The notes under the pieces were generated by a model that saw only the letters and a list, made by a program, of their open reading frames with translations, had not been told where the DNA came from and did no database searches. Shown here piece after piece: positions 24,431-35,280 of a stretch of 64,000 nt of DNA. The stretch covers positions 185,113-249,112 of the forward strand of contig JAKSZP010006627.1 of NCBI GenBank assembly GCA_022478985.1, written 5' to 3'. Each line of letters starts with the position of its first letter. Position 1 is the first letter of the stretch. Position numbers and translations under genes: made by a program. The DNA comes from Massospora cicadina (lineage: Eukaryota > Entomophthoromycota > Entomophthoromycetes > Entomophthorales > Entomophthoraceae).

Positions 24431-25611
24431 TATTAGTCAGCATCAAACCTGAATAACAACTTGGACAAAAACTACCATAATGAGAATTTCTTCCTAATTT
24501 CAGCTCATCTTCTGACAAAGCGCTAATACAGAACAAGTAAACAACACACTACCTCAGAATTCTCTTTAACAATAAGGGTCTGGTGATACTTGAATCTGAA
24601 CAAGAGGTATTGTCAAGTCTGTTAGTTTGCTTGGCCTGCTGGAAACATGCATGCCTCGATATTAAGGATAAAGTGCTGGCTGTCAATGTCTTCATCTTCT
24701 CCAAACTCTGGTACAGTAGAACCATGTGTTGCCCATGAGCCCAACCAGAAGAAGAAAATCAATATCCTGCTTTGCACTTTCTCTGGTTCAAGGTGAAATC
24801 TGCACCAATTTGCCTTGACACCCTGTTCAAGCTGAAGCGTGAAGGGGACTGGCCCTGCCTGATTTCAAACCACACCTGGAAGATATGGGCCAAGTCCTTC
24901 CTCTGACAGGTACAAATGCACATGCGTTGCTCGACCCTTGCATGGGATGTTAACTGGGAAAGAACCCATGGCCTTAAGGTTTTAGTCTCCTTTCACTCCT
25001 TGCGGGCATGGATGTCATCCCACCCCAGAATACCTTCCCAACTCACCAGCTCTTACTACTAGCATTTGTGCAACTGGGCAGTGTGTCTTGGTGATTGGTA
25101 TATTTGAAGCTTTGGCTTATGATAGTAAACAGATTCTTATGAATGTCAATTTCTATAATTCTGCAATAAATTCTGCAACTATCTGAGAGGAATGTAATTC
25201 AATTTGGATATGAATTCACAAGTAAGACAGCCAAAATCCTTCTTCAATTGAATTTAATCAAATATGGCAAACTTCTCTTCAAAAGCTGGGCTCAATCAAC
25301 CTGTTCAAACTTAAATTCTAAATGAATGGGCAGCTGAGGGCCAAAATGCTAACTACCCAATTAAGGAGTTAATTTTGGGCTGATTTCCAATTTAGTTACA
25401 TCAAAGCAAAGGTGGGTCACCTGGAAGATCCTACACCACACGTTCAAATTTAATAAGCATAGTGGACCAGACTAACAAACAAGGACTGACCCCATCTGCG
25501 CTGAACTGAAAGAATATATTGGCCACCAATATTATGAATGCACCGTTTTTGAATGTACTGGCCTACAATGATATCATGGTTACTTGAAATAATTGAGGGA
25601 ACAGACTGTAA

Positions 25612-26580
25612 GGACAAAGCTGGACATCAGGAGGCCATAAAAGGGCAAGTTGCAAGGCCTTCCTGATTTAAAACATACCGTGGACCAACTCTGATTTACA
25701 GGAAAGATATTCCAGATGGTCCTGGGGATGTGCATGATGCTTGGGCAGTGAATTACATCCAGGGCATTAAAATTGCACCATCTACGTTATCAACCCCAAC
25801 AGTTTGTTACAGTTTCTTGAGGAACATGATTTCAAAACCCATTCATTTTTAATATTACCAAATTGGGAAAAGTCCAGTTACAATATATAACTTCAAGTTT
25901 GGCTAATTTTGAGTTACAGTACCCAGGCCAATGTAACGTGCACTTATTATTTTGCTTAGGATTAGCACCACTTCACCAATTGATGGATCTCCCCCATTGT
26001 TTAAGTATATTTCCATGATAACAACATTCCTTGTTAGTCAATTCTTAATAAAAATCTTCCATTAAAATTTCACATTTTTTGTATGTTTCCTTGGGTGAAC
26101 CTGTGTCACAGACCTCCTTGAGGAAATCATTAACAACATTAATATTTTATTTTAATGAAATTAATACTGTATCTGGTGCACTCTGGGATACCCTAATCCC
26201 CTTCAGATTAAAGCACCCAAGCACCAAGACACCAGATCTCCACTTGGTTATGAACTCCCTTTATGTCCAACTAAGTTTTGTTGTTTATTTTTTATCTACT
26301 ATTATACACCACGTTGTACATCCTTGCCCTGGGATCCCTTTTGCTCTGGCACACTCCTCAATGCACTGTTTACTATCTTGCTAATGACTAGTTCCTTAAC
26401 GGTGTGGCTGTGCATCCTGCACCACCTTGCTGGGAAGGAGAGAGTTACAGACAATCTCTTGACAAATGAGGCTCCTCCTTCTAGGAAAAAATTGTTGGCA
26501 GAGATGCACCCATCACAGGATCTGTTTTTTGCATCAAACTATGCAAACATCCTCAATCCATCTGTGTGCCTTCCTCTATT
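25612..26580 (+). repeat. LTR-like repeat R, copy 2
   Basis: Same repeat as 4567-5450, same orientation, starting TAAGGACAAAGCTGGACATCA. It contains AATAAAAATC at about 26048 and ends near CTGTGTGCC (26570). The copies are clearly old, with many small indels. No internal retroelement domain follows it to the right, so it may be a solo LTR. Confidence 0.55.
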
Positions 26581-27195
26581 ATTATTATATATGGGTTGAA
26601 CACATGGCTCTTGTTGGCAAGAGTCTTGACAACGTGTGGCCCCATTACAAAGTTTTGGTGTTGAAGATCATTTGGATTCTATTTATAAGCTCCAGCAGAT
26701 CATCACGTTTTTGCACACAATCCTGAGGTATTATAAAGCCACACGCTTGGCTTTTCCCACCAGGATCACTTTTCATACATGAAAGCAACAAATTGCTTAA
26801 GAGTTAATAGCCTATAAGACCATCAACACTAAAACTGTATTTAGCAATGGCAATTGCCAATCAGAAATAATCAGAGATGTTAACTGCTAGCAGCCCCCTT
26901 CCCAGTATTTTTATCTTAGCCGAACCTTTATATTCTGCCATCCCCTTTTACTTTCATCTTTTTTTCTAAATAAAGTATGGAGTTTTAAAAAAATGGCTCA
27001 ACTTTAGACTTTAAAGTAAAGTTACTAAAATTGCATGTTTAAATCCTGATATAGATATTTTTAACTATTTAATCTTTTATATCATTTGATAGATTTAAAT
27101 TATTAACAAAGTTTAATTTAATTAATTTCTTTATACTTTTCATTTTATATGCTTCTATGATAGACATTTTTATTTTTTAATTATTTAAAATTAAG
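26581..27195. other. AT-rich spacer before L3
   Basis: No gene recognised. A weak tRNA-like segment lies at 26990-27060 (GGCTCAACTTTAGAC, then TTTAAATCC). The last 17 bases (27179-27195, AATTATTTAAAATTAAG) are the left target duplication proposed for L3. Confidence 0.5.
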
Positions 27196-27264
27196 CTTTT
27201 CTTTCTCTTACCCGTCCTTTTATAGATAGTAGGAAGATTCAAGTTGAGCTCAAACATTCAATAA

Positions 27265-28490
27265 TTGGTACAGAAGGAAAAGATGCACAACTCCAATCAG
27301 AAGTCCTGGGCAAACATCGCAAAGGGTGGTAATTCAACCAACATGGCGTTCCCTGAGGGCAACAAACGCTCCCACAAGGAGCTCCTGGTTAGTCACAAAA
27401 ACCAGACCAAACAACAGATGCAAGTCCCTACCAAAGGGTACTTGAAAATGCTACACCAGCCATGCTCTAAAATATTATCCGTCACTCACTCCTCTCCTGC
27501 CCTGTTAAACATGAGGTTAGAGTGAACTTTGGGTCAAAAACCTAGAGATCTTGTTGGCCTTGCCAAAAAAGAAAAATTTATTTCAAAAACGACGTTTTTA
27601 TTAAGCAAGAATTCTGTCAAAGATTTGTAGATATTGGCTTTGCCACAGCAGAGCAGGCGGATGCTACAGCAAAGGTCATCATTGAATTAACCATCAAAGG
27701 TGTGCCCACCCATGTCAAGGTACATCGTACCTGCTGGAACAATGAGAATGACCTCTTCATCTCCTTCAATGATCTCCCAACTGATCTCCCCTGCAACTTT
27801 GTCAAAGAAGAGCTAATCAAAGACTTGAGGAGTACAGAAGAGTGAAGCATTTTGAGCTGCAGCGCCTCCACCTCATGCTGGAAATCTGCAGTGGGAAGGC
27901 AATTGCGGTCATTGACCCCAAGCCTGAAGTAGAAGCTGACCCCAACCTGATACCATATGTCGCACAGTTCATCTTGCCGGAGGGACAAGCATCTAACCAC
28001 TTTAAAGTCACCCCAGAGAAGGCTTCTCCCATCTGCCAACACTGCCAGGCGCTTGGTCATTGGGCCCATGCATGCCAACCCATAGGCAAGCATCAGGAGG
28101 AGGACCCCAAGGAAATAAATGAAACCAATAAAAATTTTTGGAAAACTTCAGGTGGTGACAACCCCATTCAACTGGGGGGAACATGGCAAGTACCATATCG
28201 TCAAATTGGTCACTGCTAAACAATGCAAAGCAGAGGAGAAAACAAAGAGATGAGCAGATGCCAGAGTGAGGGCCAAGGAAGCTAAAAAGCAAATCAGATT
28301 CTGGAAACCAATAATGCTGAGATGCAATCTGCTTTTAGATCCTGAGAGAGACCCCCTAAGGAGGCGATGGAGGGGACAGCGAACCAGCAGATGCAGGAGA
28401 CAAGAAAGGGATAAGCGCAGCCCATGGGAGCGGGAAATGAATTGGTGCTGGTTCAGGCCAGAGTTCATAACTCCGGTCACATACCTGTAG
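27265..28490 (+). pseudogene. ORF1 of L3
   Basis: The start region reads NQKSWANIAKGG, matching the SWASKV and TWASVA starts of L4/L5 and L6. An RRM-like block follows: IGFATAEQADATAKVIIELT (about 27630), then HRTCWNNENDLFISFNDLP. After a frameshift, 27842-28219 is open and ends with a perfect CCHC knuckle at 28034-28075 (CQHCQALGHWAHAC). The protein would coat the element RNA. At least two frameshifts separate the pieces. Confidence 0.8.
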
Positions 28491-28689
28491 TCTCAACAAA
28501 AACTCTCAGAACAAAGGTTACAAAAAATTACAGGATGGTCCAACTACTGATAGAATGAGCACTGCCTCAGCTCGGCTCATCTCAGTGGCGCAGAACTCCA
28601 AAATGAGTACTCAAAGCTTGAATCGCTTGAATCACAATAGAACTGGGTCAAATGGCCTGGAACTATCCAATAAAGGCGGATCGGGAAGA

Positions 28690-29616
28690 TTGGGTAATCT
28701 GATCAAAATAGGGATGTTCAATATTTCAGGGCTGAAGCTGCCACATCCCAGGACAAGAAAATCCAGCACCTGAAAAAACCTCTGGATGTCATCCTGGCGA
28801 TACAGGAGAGTCACTGCCTGAGGGGGAGGAACCTGAGTGGACCCAGATGCTCCTCCCAAGCTTCGCAACTTGATCCACCCTCTGCGGGTTCATGATCAAA
28901 CCAGGCAGGAGCATCACCATCACATCTTTAACTGCTCACCTAGGGGAGAGTCCTGGCCATCACAATCACCTTGCAGGGAAATCAATACACCAAAGTCAAT
29001 ATGTATGCCCCAACATCCCAGCGACCGCGCCAACTTCTTTGAGGAGGTGGCCAATTTACCACTACTGGAAGACAGCTTTCTCCTAGGGGGCATGAATTGT
29101 TGGCTCACAAGGGCCACAGACAGATGGCCCCAGACATTGATCATCCTCACAGACACCAGGAACCCATGTTGCTCATGGTCACAATGAGAGACATTGATGC
29201 ATGCCCAAAGAGCATATCAACCCTTGAGCACATGATGAGGCCACACATCAGAGAGGGCGAGCTGCTCTTAACGACACGCATTGACCTAATCTGCATCCTG
29301 GTGACCATTAAGCATATGGTGGGAAACTTTGAGACAGTTAGTGTCACCCACTCAGACCATCATCTGGTAAGTATTATCTTGAGGCCAGAGATGCAGGCAC
29401 AACGGCACACAAAATGGGAAAAGATCCACCCACAAACCGTGAGTAATGCCAACATTGCCCACCGGTTAGCAGTATGAACCCTGTCCCTTGATGTGAGGGA
29501 CCCCCTCAGCAAAGACACAATCCAGACTTGGGGATGTCTTAAAGCCAAAATGGTCACCACCATGAAGCGTATATCCTCCAGGAGGCATGTGGCTGAAGCG
29601 TCAGATCTTCAAAGGG
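28690..29616 (+). pseudogene. EEP endonuclease of L3, cut by Gy2
   Basis: The ORF2 start reads IKIGMFNISGLKLPHPR (about 28705), matching LGTLNIAGLKASPSR of L5. NMYAPTSQ lies near 29000, MNCW at 29091, and the end block TRIDLICILVTIKH ... VTHSDHHLVSII near 29275-29375. All the expected blocks are present but spread over three frames. Downstream of the endonuclease, coding sequence is interrupted at 29616 by Gy2 and resumes at 56626. Confidence 0.8.
29612..29616. repeat. Target site duplication AAGGG of Gy2 (left copy)
   Basis: AAGGG directly precedes the LTR start TGTGGGAAT at 29617; the same five bases follow the LTR end TTTTTACA at 56621-56625. A 5-bp duplication is typical of Ty3/gypsy integrases. 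Confidence 0.92.
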
Positions 29617-30168
29617 TGTGGGAATCTATATGACCACATTATCCAGCTTGCAAATTATTTTAAGCTTCAATTAATTTACATTAATTGGTTCTTTTATTCA
29701 ATTTAGCTTATTGATTAAGCTTTGAGATGTTAATCAATTAATCCATCTCATTGGTGATAATCACCAATTAAATGGGTAATAGCAATGCTTATAGGATCAT
29801 ATCCAGTGATAATTACAGTTACAATTTCATTGGGGATTGTTGCTGACAATTTGAAGATGAGTAAATTAACTCAAAATGGTTAATTACTCATGAGGAATCA
29901 TTGGGTTTGGTAGCCAACACATGGATAGCGATTTAATTATGCTATTCCTCATGAACATCAGCTGGAGTATTCCCTGCAATTGAACCAATATCCCTTTTCT
30001 GTTGGCTAGGCATGCTGAGATATTTTTTTTTTGGATAGGTGTGCTGAGAACCTCGTGGATATTCCTTTTTTGTCAGCTAGGTGTGCAAAGAACCTTGGGG
30101 TTACCATGAGTACCCCATATTATATGTTTTACCTCATTTTTACCCTATAAATATTCCCTCTCTCTACT
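29617..30168 (+). repeat. 5' LTR of Gy2, first part
   Basis: It aligns nearly base for base with 55792-56340 of the 3' LTR, including repeated TGTGCTGAGAACCTCGTGGAT-type motifs at 30048 and 56214. Its last five bases, CTACT, are the target site of Gy1. The LTR resumes at 43296. Confidence 0.92.
30164..30168. repeat. Target site duplication CTACT of Gy1 (left copy)
   Basis: CTACT stands immediately before TGTCGGACA (30169) and immediately after GTCCAACA (43290), at 43291-43295. The uninterrupted 3' LTR of Gy2 has a single CTACT at the matching place (56338-56342). Confidence 0.93.
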
Positions 30169-30560
30169 TGTCGGACATTTTCCTCCCAGGGGCCTGACAA
30201 AGAGTGTTGAGGGGCAATTATGGGAGAAACGGGGAAATGTCAGACATATTCAAGTCCGCGCATCCCTGAAGTGATGAGAGTTTAAAATGACCTGATAGAT
30301 CCTTCTCACATATTTTCTAATTCAGAATGTGCTAGACAATCTGAACCTCAAACTCTAATATGTTAAATATGAATTATCGACTGAAGAATAGGGATCCTTT
30401 CTTAACCCCCACGGCTATCAATAAATACACAATAAAGCCCAGAATTCCTAAGTTTTATTATTTATTTAACCCTACTATTTTAAAAGTGGTTTTCTCCCCC
30501 AATTGTTGGATTTTTAGGCTTATAAGCACCAGCGAGCTAAAAATCTCTAAAAGTCCAACA
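30169..30560 (+). repeat. 5' LTR of Gy1 (392 bp)
   Basis: It begins TGTCGGACAT and ends AAAAGTCCAACA, with short terminal inverted repeats (TGTCGGAC / GTCCAACA). AATAAA-like signals occur at 30421-30436. It aligns along its whole length with 37618-37918 plus 43201-43290. It would supply promoter and polyadenylation signals. Confidence 0.93.
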
Positions 30561-30562
30561 AG

Positions 30563-30580
30563 TGGTGCTCACTACAGAGG
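30563..30580 (+). other. Primer binding site of Gy1
   Basis: TGGTGCTCACTACAGAGG starts two bases after the LTR end, the usual position, and begins with TGG opposite the tRNA CCA tail. Gy2 and Gy3 have the same site with one base changed. Confidence 0.88.
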
Positions 30581-30610
30581 CGCCTAAATACCACCAAACT
30601 CCTTTACAAA

Positions 30611-32115
30611 ATGACAACTAACTCGGAACCAAGGATAATGCCTTGGAGCAGCAACTAGCCAGTGCTTTGTCTCGCCTTAAAAGGTTTGAGCAGCGCTCTT
30701 CCCCAGGCCCTTATGGGCCTCCCCTCTCATTCACAAACCCCATTTTAAGGATAAGTTCACCCCGGGTGAGGGAAGTGTTGCTGTTTTCCTCTTTATGTAT
30801 GAAGTTGCTAAAGGAAGGGGCAACGGATCATCTTAAAATTAAGCACCTCCTCCCTTGCTTGAGTCGTGGCGCCCAAGAGATCATGGTTCTACACATGGCT
30901 ACCCTTAGCACCTGGGTGGAGGTGAAGCAAGCCCTAACTGAAGAATTCGCCTCATTACGAAGTTTGAATAGGCAGAAACAGGCCTTTATGTGCCTTAGCC
31001 TATCACAGGGTGAATTAATCACCTTTTTGCTGAACGCTTTTACATGAAAGTGCAACCCCTATTGCTTGCTAAAATGCTACCCCTAGACGATGCTATTGCA
31101 GCTACCTTGGCTTGGCGGCCTATCCTGCATTAGCCATGCATCTCGCTTTCATAAAGCGCACTTTCAAAAATGTACATGATATCAAGGAGGCCTTGTTAGA
31201 GGTGGCGGATATATATGAGCTTGATCATACACAAGGTGCGATGAGCCAAGCTTCTACGCCACCCAATGTTGCATCTACTATGGCTGTCTCTCTTTGGAAA
31301 CCTGACCCTATGGAGTTGCCAGCACAAACTGCTTTTACTTCCCATACCAATAAGCAGATGGTTATAGCTGTGATGGGGCAGTGCTCCTCGTTGGCTCCAG
31401 CTCAACAAACCCCGTTGGTAAAAGTAGATGCCTCTTTTGCTGGCCCATCTTTATCTTCAAAGCCTGCGTCTAAACCTAAACCCCTTCCTCGGGTACCAAC
31501 TGCCCATATTAACAACGGGTCAAATGGCCAGGTCATGAAAGCCAAACCACCTGGTGCATCAAAGCACCCAGCCACTTCTCGGCCTAATGCTGTTGAAGTT
31601 GAAGCATCCAATTCCACGGCGCTGCCCCCTTCATCCTCTGGTTCAAAAGTGCAGCCGACGCAGCTAGCTATCACTTTGCCTGGCTCCCCTCCTTTGGCAG
31701 AGCAGTTTCCCAAAGTGCCTGAAGCGTCATGTTCTCATAAGGCGCTACCTTTATCCCCACCGGCCTCTCCTCTAGTTGTACCTCGCACTAAACCTAAAAC
31801 CATGGGGCAACCTGAATCTATCCCTCCTAAGGCTCAAGTTAAAGCTGTTGCCAATCCCACACCCCTATGGACTCTCTAACCTGTATTGAGAATCCCTCTG
31901 ATGACGAGAATGAGAGAGGTTGTGAAGATAACGGTCACAATGTCTTAGGAGCCCCAGGGGAAGTGGAGGTACCCGATCACTTAAAACCAGAGCGAGTGAA
32001 TTGGGCTAAAGTTCCCAGCCGCACCTATCTTTATCAGGTGTTGAGAGGCCTGGAGGTTATTGATACCGCCAGTGACGCGGATCAGCTTGTTGCCTCAATG
32101 CTTCGGCTCCCTTAA
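30611..32115 (+). pseudogene. Gag of Gy1
   Basis: The frame runs LEQQLASALSRLKRF (30643), then a capsid-like segment with TWVEVKQALTEEFASL (about 30910-30960), the typical W-x-x-V-K-x-x-L-x-x-x-F of Ty3 gags, to a stop at 31047. After a frameshift an open stretch 31112-31879 carries a long Pro/Ser/Lys-rich tail. 31867-32115 follows in another frame and runs towards protease. I see no CCHC knuckle here, unlike Gy2 and Gy3; the basic Pro-rich tail may take over RNA binding. An ATG for the main frame is not obvious. Confidence 0.75.
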
Positions 32116-32127
32116 AGTGCGTATACG

Positions 32128-32640
32128 TTGCAAACTATCCAGGAGAAATACCCTGAGACTGCCAACCGCCTTGTCTCCACGCTCAATCTCAAGGAGGTTC
32201 TTGCTCTTCCCCCCAAGCTGGGTGAAACTTTAACTAAAGTAGAAGTTGTTGTTAAGGGAGTGCGGGTTAAGGCTATTCTTGACACTGGGTCTCCTGTGAA
32301 CGTTGTGTCTTCAAGGCTTATGAAAAAAATTAAGTTAGCTCCTGACCTTGACTATACTCAAGAGTTTGGAATGGTGGGGCTAACCAATACCCGCGCCATT
32401 GGGGCTTACTCATCTTTACCTATCCGATTTGGGAAAATTCTCCTCTCAGCCCCAGCGGTAGCCTTAACCAACAATACATATGACATGCTCATTGGTACCC
32501 AGTTCATACTCGAGTATGAGTGGATCATCAATCTGAAACAGGGCTATCTCTCCCTGCTTAACTACAAGGTTCCTCTGATTTTAGCCAATGATGAGCTCAA
32601 TAAAAAGATTTCACCTGTACTGTTGAGTTTCCCTCTTCTG
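32128..32640 (+). pseudogene. Aspartic protease of Gy1
   Basis: Part of a long open frame (32128-32973). The active-site block reads VKAILDTGSPVNVVSSRL, with DTG starting at 32281 (residue 52). Further on NTYDMLIGTQFILEYEWII (about 32475-32530) is the typical second half, I-G-x-x-F/W. All retropepsin landmarks are intact. It is read in the same frame as the dUTPase-like domain that follows. Confidence 0.9.
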
Positions 32641-32689
32641 CCTTATCTCTACACTACACAACGGCAGGACGCAACACCAAGATGTGTGC

Positions 32690-32995
32690 CTCCATCAGTG
32701 GACGCCCTCGAGGGTATCCCTTTCTATGCTACAGAAGAGGTAGTAATTAAAGTGGGTGAACAGAAGGTGCTAGACACCAAGGTTACTATGCAAATCCCCC
32801 GCAACTTCTTATTACAAAAAACAAGCATTGATGTAGTTAGCCCCTTGGAGCTTAGAGTTCTGCCGGGAGTACTAGACCCAGCGTATCAATGGCCTATCAA
32901 CCTTCTGCTTGGAAATCTCACCTCGAAGGATATGGTCATAAAAAGCACCAGGAGATCGGAAGAGGCTTTCTGATTCCCCTTGAGGAAATAAGCCA
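32690..32995 (+). pseudogene. dUTPase-like domain of Gy1
   Basis: It directly follows the protease in the same open frame. EGIPFYATEEVVIKVGEQ (from 32710) aligns with dUTPase motif 1 and the following strand (AGxDLxA..DVVI..G.Q), with the motif-1 Asp replaced by Pro. TKVTMQIPRN matches the TGI.M.IP turn. PGVLDPAYQWPINLLLGN (GVLDPAY at 32866-32886) matches motif 3, with its Asp and Tyr kept. A frameshift at about 32955 precedes the last strand (GFLIPLEEI). dUTPases hydrolyse dUTP; activity here is unlikely without the motif-1 Asp. Confidence 0.68.
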
Positions 32996-33047
32996 AGTCC
33001 ACTGCATTGGGTCTATGGCAGATATGGGCTTACCTGCTGACCAGTCA

Positions 33048-33910
33048 ATATGTACCCTACCTTCCATTAATATCTCCGATGAGCTAATCCCAGCTGAGCT
33101 GGAGAAGGTACACACCCTGCTGGAGGCCTACAGTGACATTTTCTCTACCTCTGATAATGACTATGTACATATGAAAGGGTGAACTCATACCATTGATGGT
33201 GGTGATGCTCACCCTATCCGCTCCAAACCCTACCACAAATCCAAAGTAGAGGAGCTCCAGATGCAAACGGAGCTCAAACAGCTGCTAGATGCTTGGTTGC
33301 TAGTGCCATCCCAAAGCCCTTGGTCTTCCACGCTCCAGTTGATAAAGAAGAAAAATGGTGGTCATCAGGTGGTTATGGACTACCGTAAGCTGAACAACCT
33401 CACTAAGAAGAACAGCTATCCTATCCCCCGCATTGATGATGCGCTAGCCCAACTCTCAGGGTCTGAATTCTTCTCCGCCATGGACTTGGCTAGCGGGTAC
33501 TGGCAGATGGACCTTTCTCCACAGGATCAGGAGAAGTGCGCCCTTATCTGCAACGAGGGCTTTTTTCAACCCACATAGCTACCTCAAGGTTTGTGCAACG
33601 CACCCGCCACTTTTCAGCGGGCCATGGATCACATCCTCCAGGACCTTAAGCTGAGCTGTGTCTTTGTTTACTTAGATGACATCACAGTCTTCTTGAAAAC
33701 TTTCAATGAGCATCTCGCGCACCTAAAAGAGGTGTTTCAACGCTTGCGGGCATCCAACCTCAAACTAAAGCCCTCCAAGTGTACTTTCTTCCAGAAGAAG
33801 CTGGACTTCCTTGGGCACGCCATCTCCCAGGATGGGATACATCCTCTACAAGATAAGGTTGAAGCGATATCTAAGATGCCCCCTCCTAAAACTCTATGGG
33901 ACATATAAGT
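33048..33910 (+). pseudogene. Reverse transcriptase of Gy1
   Basis: All gypsy RT blocks are present: WSSTLQLIKKKNGG, VMDYRKLNNLT, YPIPRIDDAL, SAMDLASGYWQMDL, LPQGLCNAPATFQRAM, and the catalytic FVYLDDITVF with YLDD at 33669-33680. One TAG (33579) breaks the frame before LPQGL, and one TGA lies at 33180. The end reads KLDFLGHAISQDGI. Apart from these stops it is conventional. Confidence 0.93.
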
Positions 33911-34480
33911 CTTCTTTGGCATGATGGTACTACCATCAATTCATCCCTAAATTCGCCCAACTAAGCGAGCCCCTTTTCCGTCTCCTGGCTAAGAACACCC
34001 CTTTCCATTGGGGTGCCGAACAAAAAGCCGCGTTTGATAGCATGAAGGCGCTATTACAAAAAAGGCCAATACTCTGTCACCCTGACTATGGAAAGCCCTT
34101 CATGTTATTCACGGATGCTTCTGATTACGCCGTTGAAGCTATCTTTGCTCAATTGGACGAAAATGGGGTTGATCATCCCGTGTCATATTTAGTAAAATGC
34201 TTTCAAAAGCTGAGCGCAATTACAGCGTCAATGAGAAAGAGTGCTTAGCTGTCTTGCTTGCTGTTAAGCAATACTTCCCTTTCCTTTATGGCACTTCCTT
34301 CAAAGTAATCACCAACCACGCCTCTCTAAAGTGGTTGCAGAATATGAAGGATCCCACTGGGCGGTTGGCTCGCTGGGCTCTTTAGCTCCAGCATTATGAT
34401 ATGACTATTAAGCATCGCGCTGGGACACGCCATATGAATGTTGATGGGTTAACGCGTTTGCCTGTTCTTCACTTAATAAT
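33911..34480 (+). pseudogene. RNase H of Gy1
   Basis: It follows RT after one frameshift. LFTDASDYAVEAIFAQLD (about 34108) contains the first catalytic Asp. Then, in another frame, comes a SVNEKECLAVLLAVKQ block (about 34226) and VITNHASLKWLQNMKDPTG, where the usual TDH reads TNH. The tail HRAGTRHMNVDGLTRLP leads to the integrase linker. Confidence 0.88.
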
Positions 34481-34529
34481 AGTGAAGCTGAGAGGTTGCA
34501 TGACCTCCTAATGACTCCCAGGGCGTGAG

Positions 34530-35280
34530 CTGATGAAGATGAGCTCATACAAAAGATGTTGGCCCGGCACTCCCGCAATACCAAGGTGGAGAGTGGGAAG
34601 TTGTACAAGCAAGTGGGGGCCAAATGGTTGCCCTATCTCCGGCCATCTGAGCGCGTACCTGCGATCATGGAGTCTCACACTCTCATGGGCCATGGCGGAG
34701 TCAGGAAAACCTATGAGTGGGTTAATGAGCGGTATTATTGGGAGGGAATCATGGAAACCATAACGGAAGTCTTGGATGCCTGCCTGACCTGAAAAAAACA
34801 ATCCCGCTTCAAATCTCATTATCAGTACCAACCTACGACGCCTCATCACCCTTTCCACACCATTAGTTTAGATGTGGTAGGTCCTCTCCCTCAGACTACT
34901 GGGGGTAATCGTTATATCTTGGTTGGTATAGATCATTTTACCAAATGGGTTGAAGCTGTGGCTCTCCCAGCTCAGACTGCCAAAGCCACGGCTAACTTTT
35001 TACATCAATACATCTTCACACGGCATGGTTGTCCCCAGGTCCTCCTTTGTGATAACGGAAAAAACTTCACTTCCAGAGTGGTAAAGCTTCTTGCCACTTC
35101 CATGGGGACGCAACAACTTTTCTCCGCTCCCTATAATTCATCCACCAATGGGGCTGTAGAAAGAGCTAATGGGACCCTGGTCTCTATATTGCGGAAAAGG
35201 CCAGTTCAGACTCTCTTCACTGGGATCTCTACTTGCCCAGTGCGCTCATGGCTTATTGCATTAGATATCTTTAGATTTAT
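34530..35280 (+). pseudogene. Integrase of Gy1, interrupted by HL-A
   Basis: The zinc domain has HTLMGHGGVRKTYEW but its C-x2-C reads C-L-T-stop (near 34790). The core has an intact D-D-35-E triad: Asp at 34871-34873 (SLDVVGPL), Asp at 35051-35053 (CDNGKNF), Glu at 35159-35161 (GAVERANGTL). After HL-A the integrase resumes at 37169 with a C-terminal part reading LVLYYHN, SEKLGSIWEGPFSVT and YSIKSL up to about 37600. Confidence 0.9.
35258..35280. repeat. Target site duplication of HL-A (left copy)
   Basis: GCATTAGATATCTTTAG at 35258 recurs as GCATTAGTTATCTTAG at 37169-37184. The match is imperfect but lies exactly at both element ends, and the integrase reading continues across the join. Confidence 0.7.

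Larger units (their letters stand above)
18718..25605 (+). mobile_element. LINE L2, very decayed
   Basis: A plus-strand succession of an ORF1-like region with a knuckle remnant, an EEP endonuclease and an RT, all riddled with stops. It ends just before repeat R copy 2 at 25612. It is the most decayed LINE here: RT motifs are recognisable only by spacing. The ORF1 part might instead be a gag belonging to the LTR-like repeat upstream; the CCHC type does not separate the two. Confidence 0.6.
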
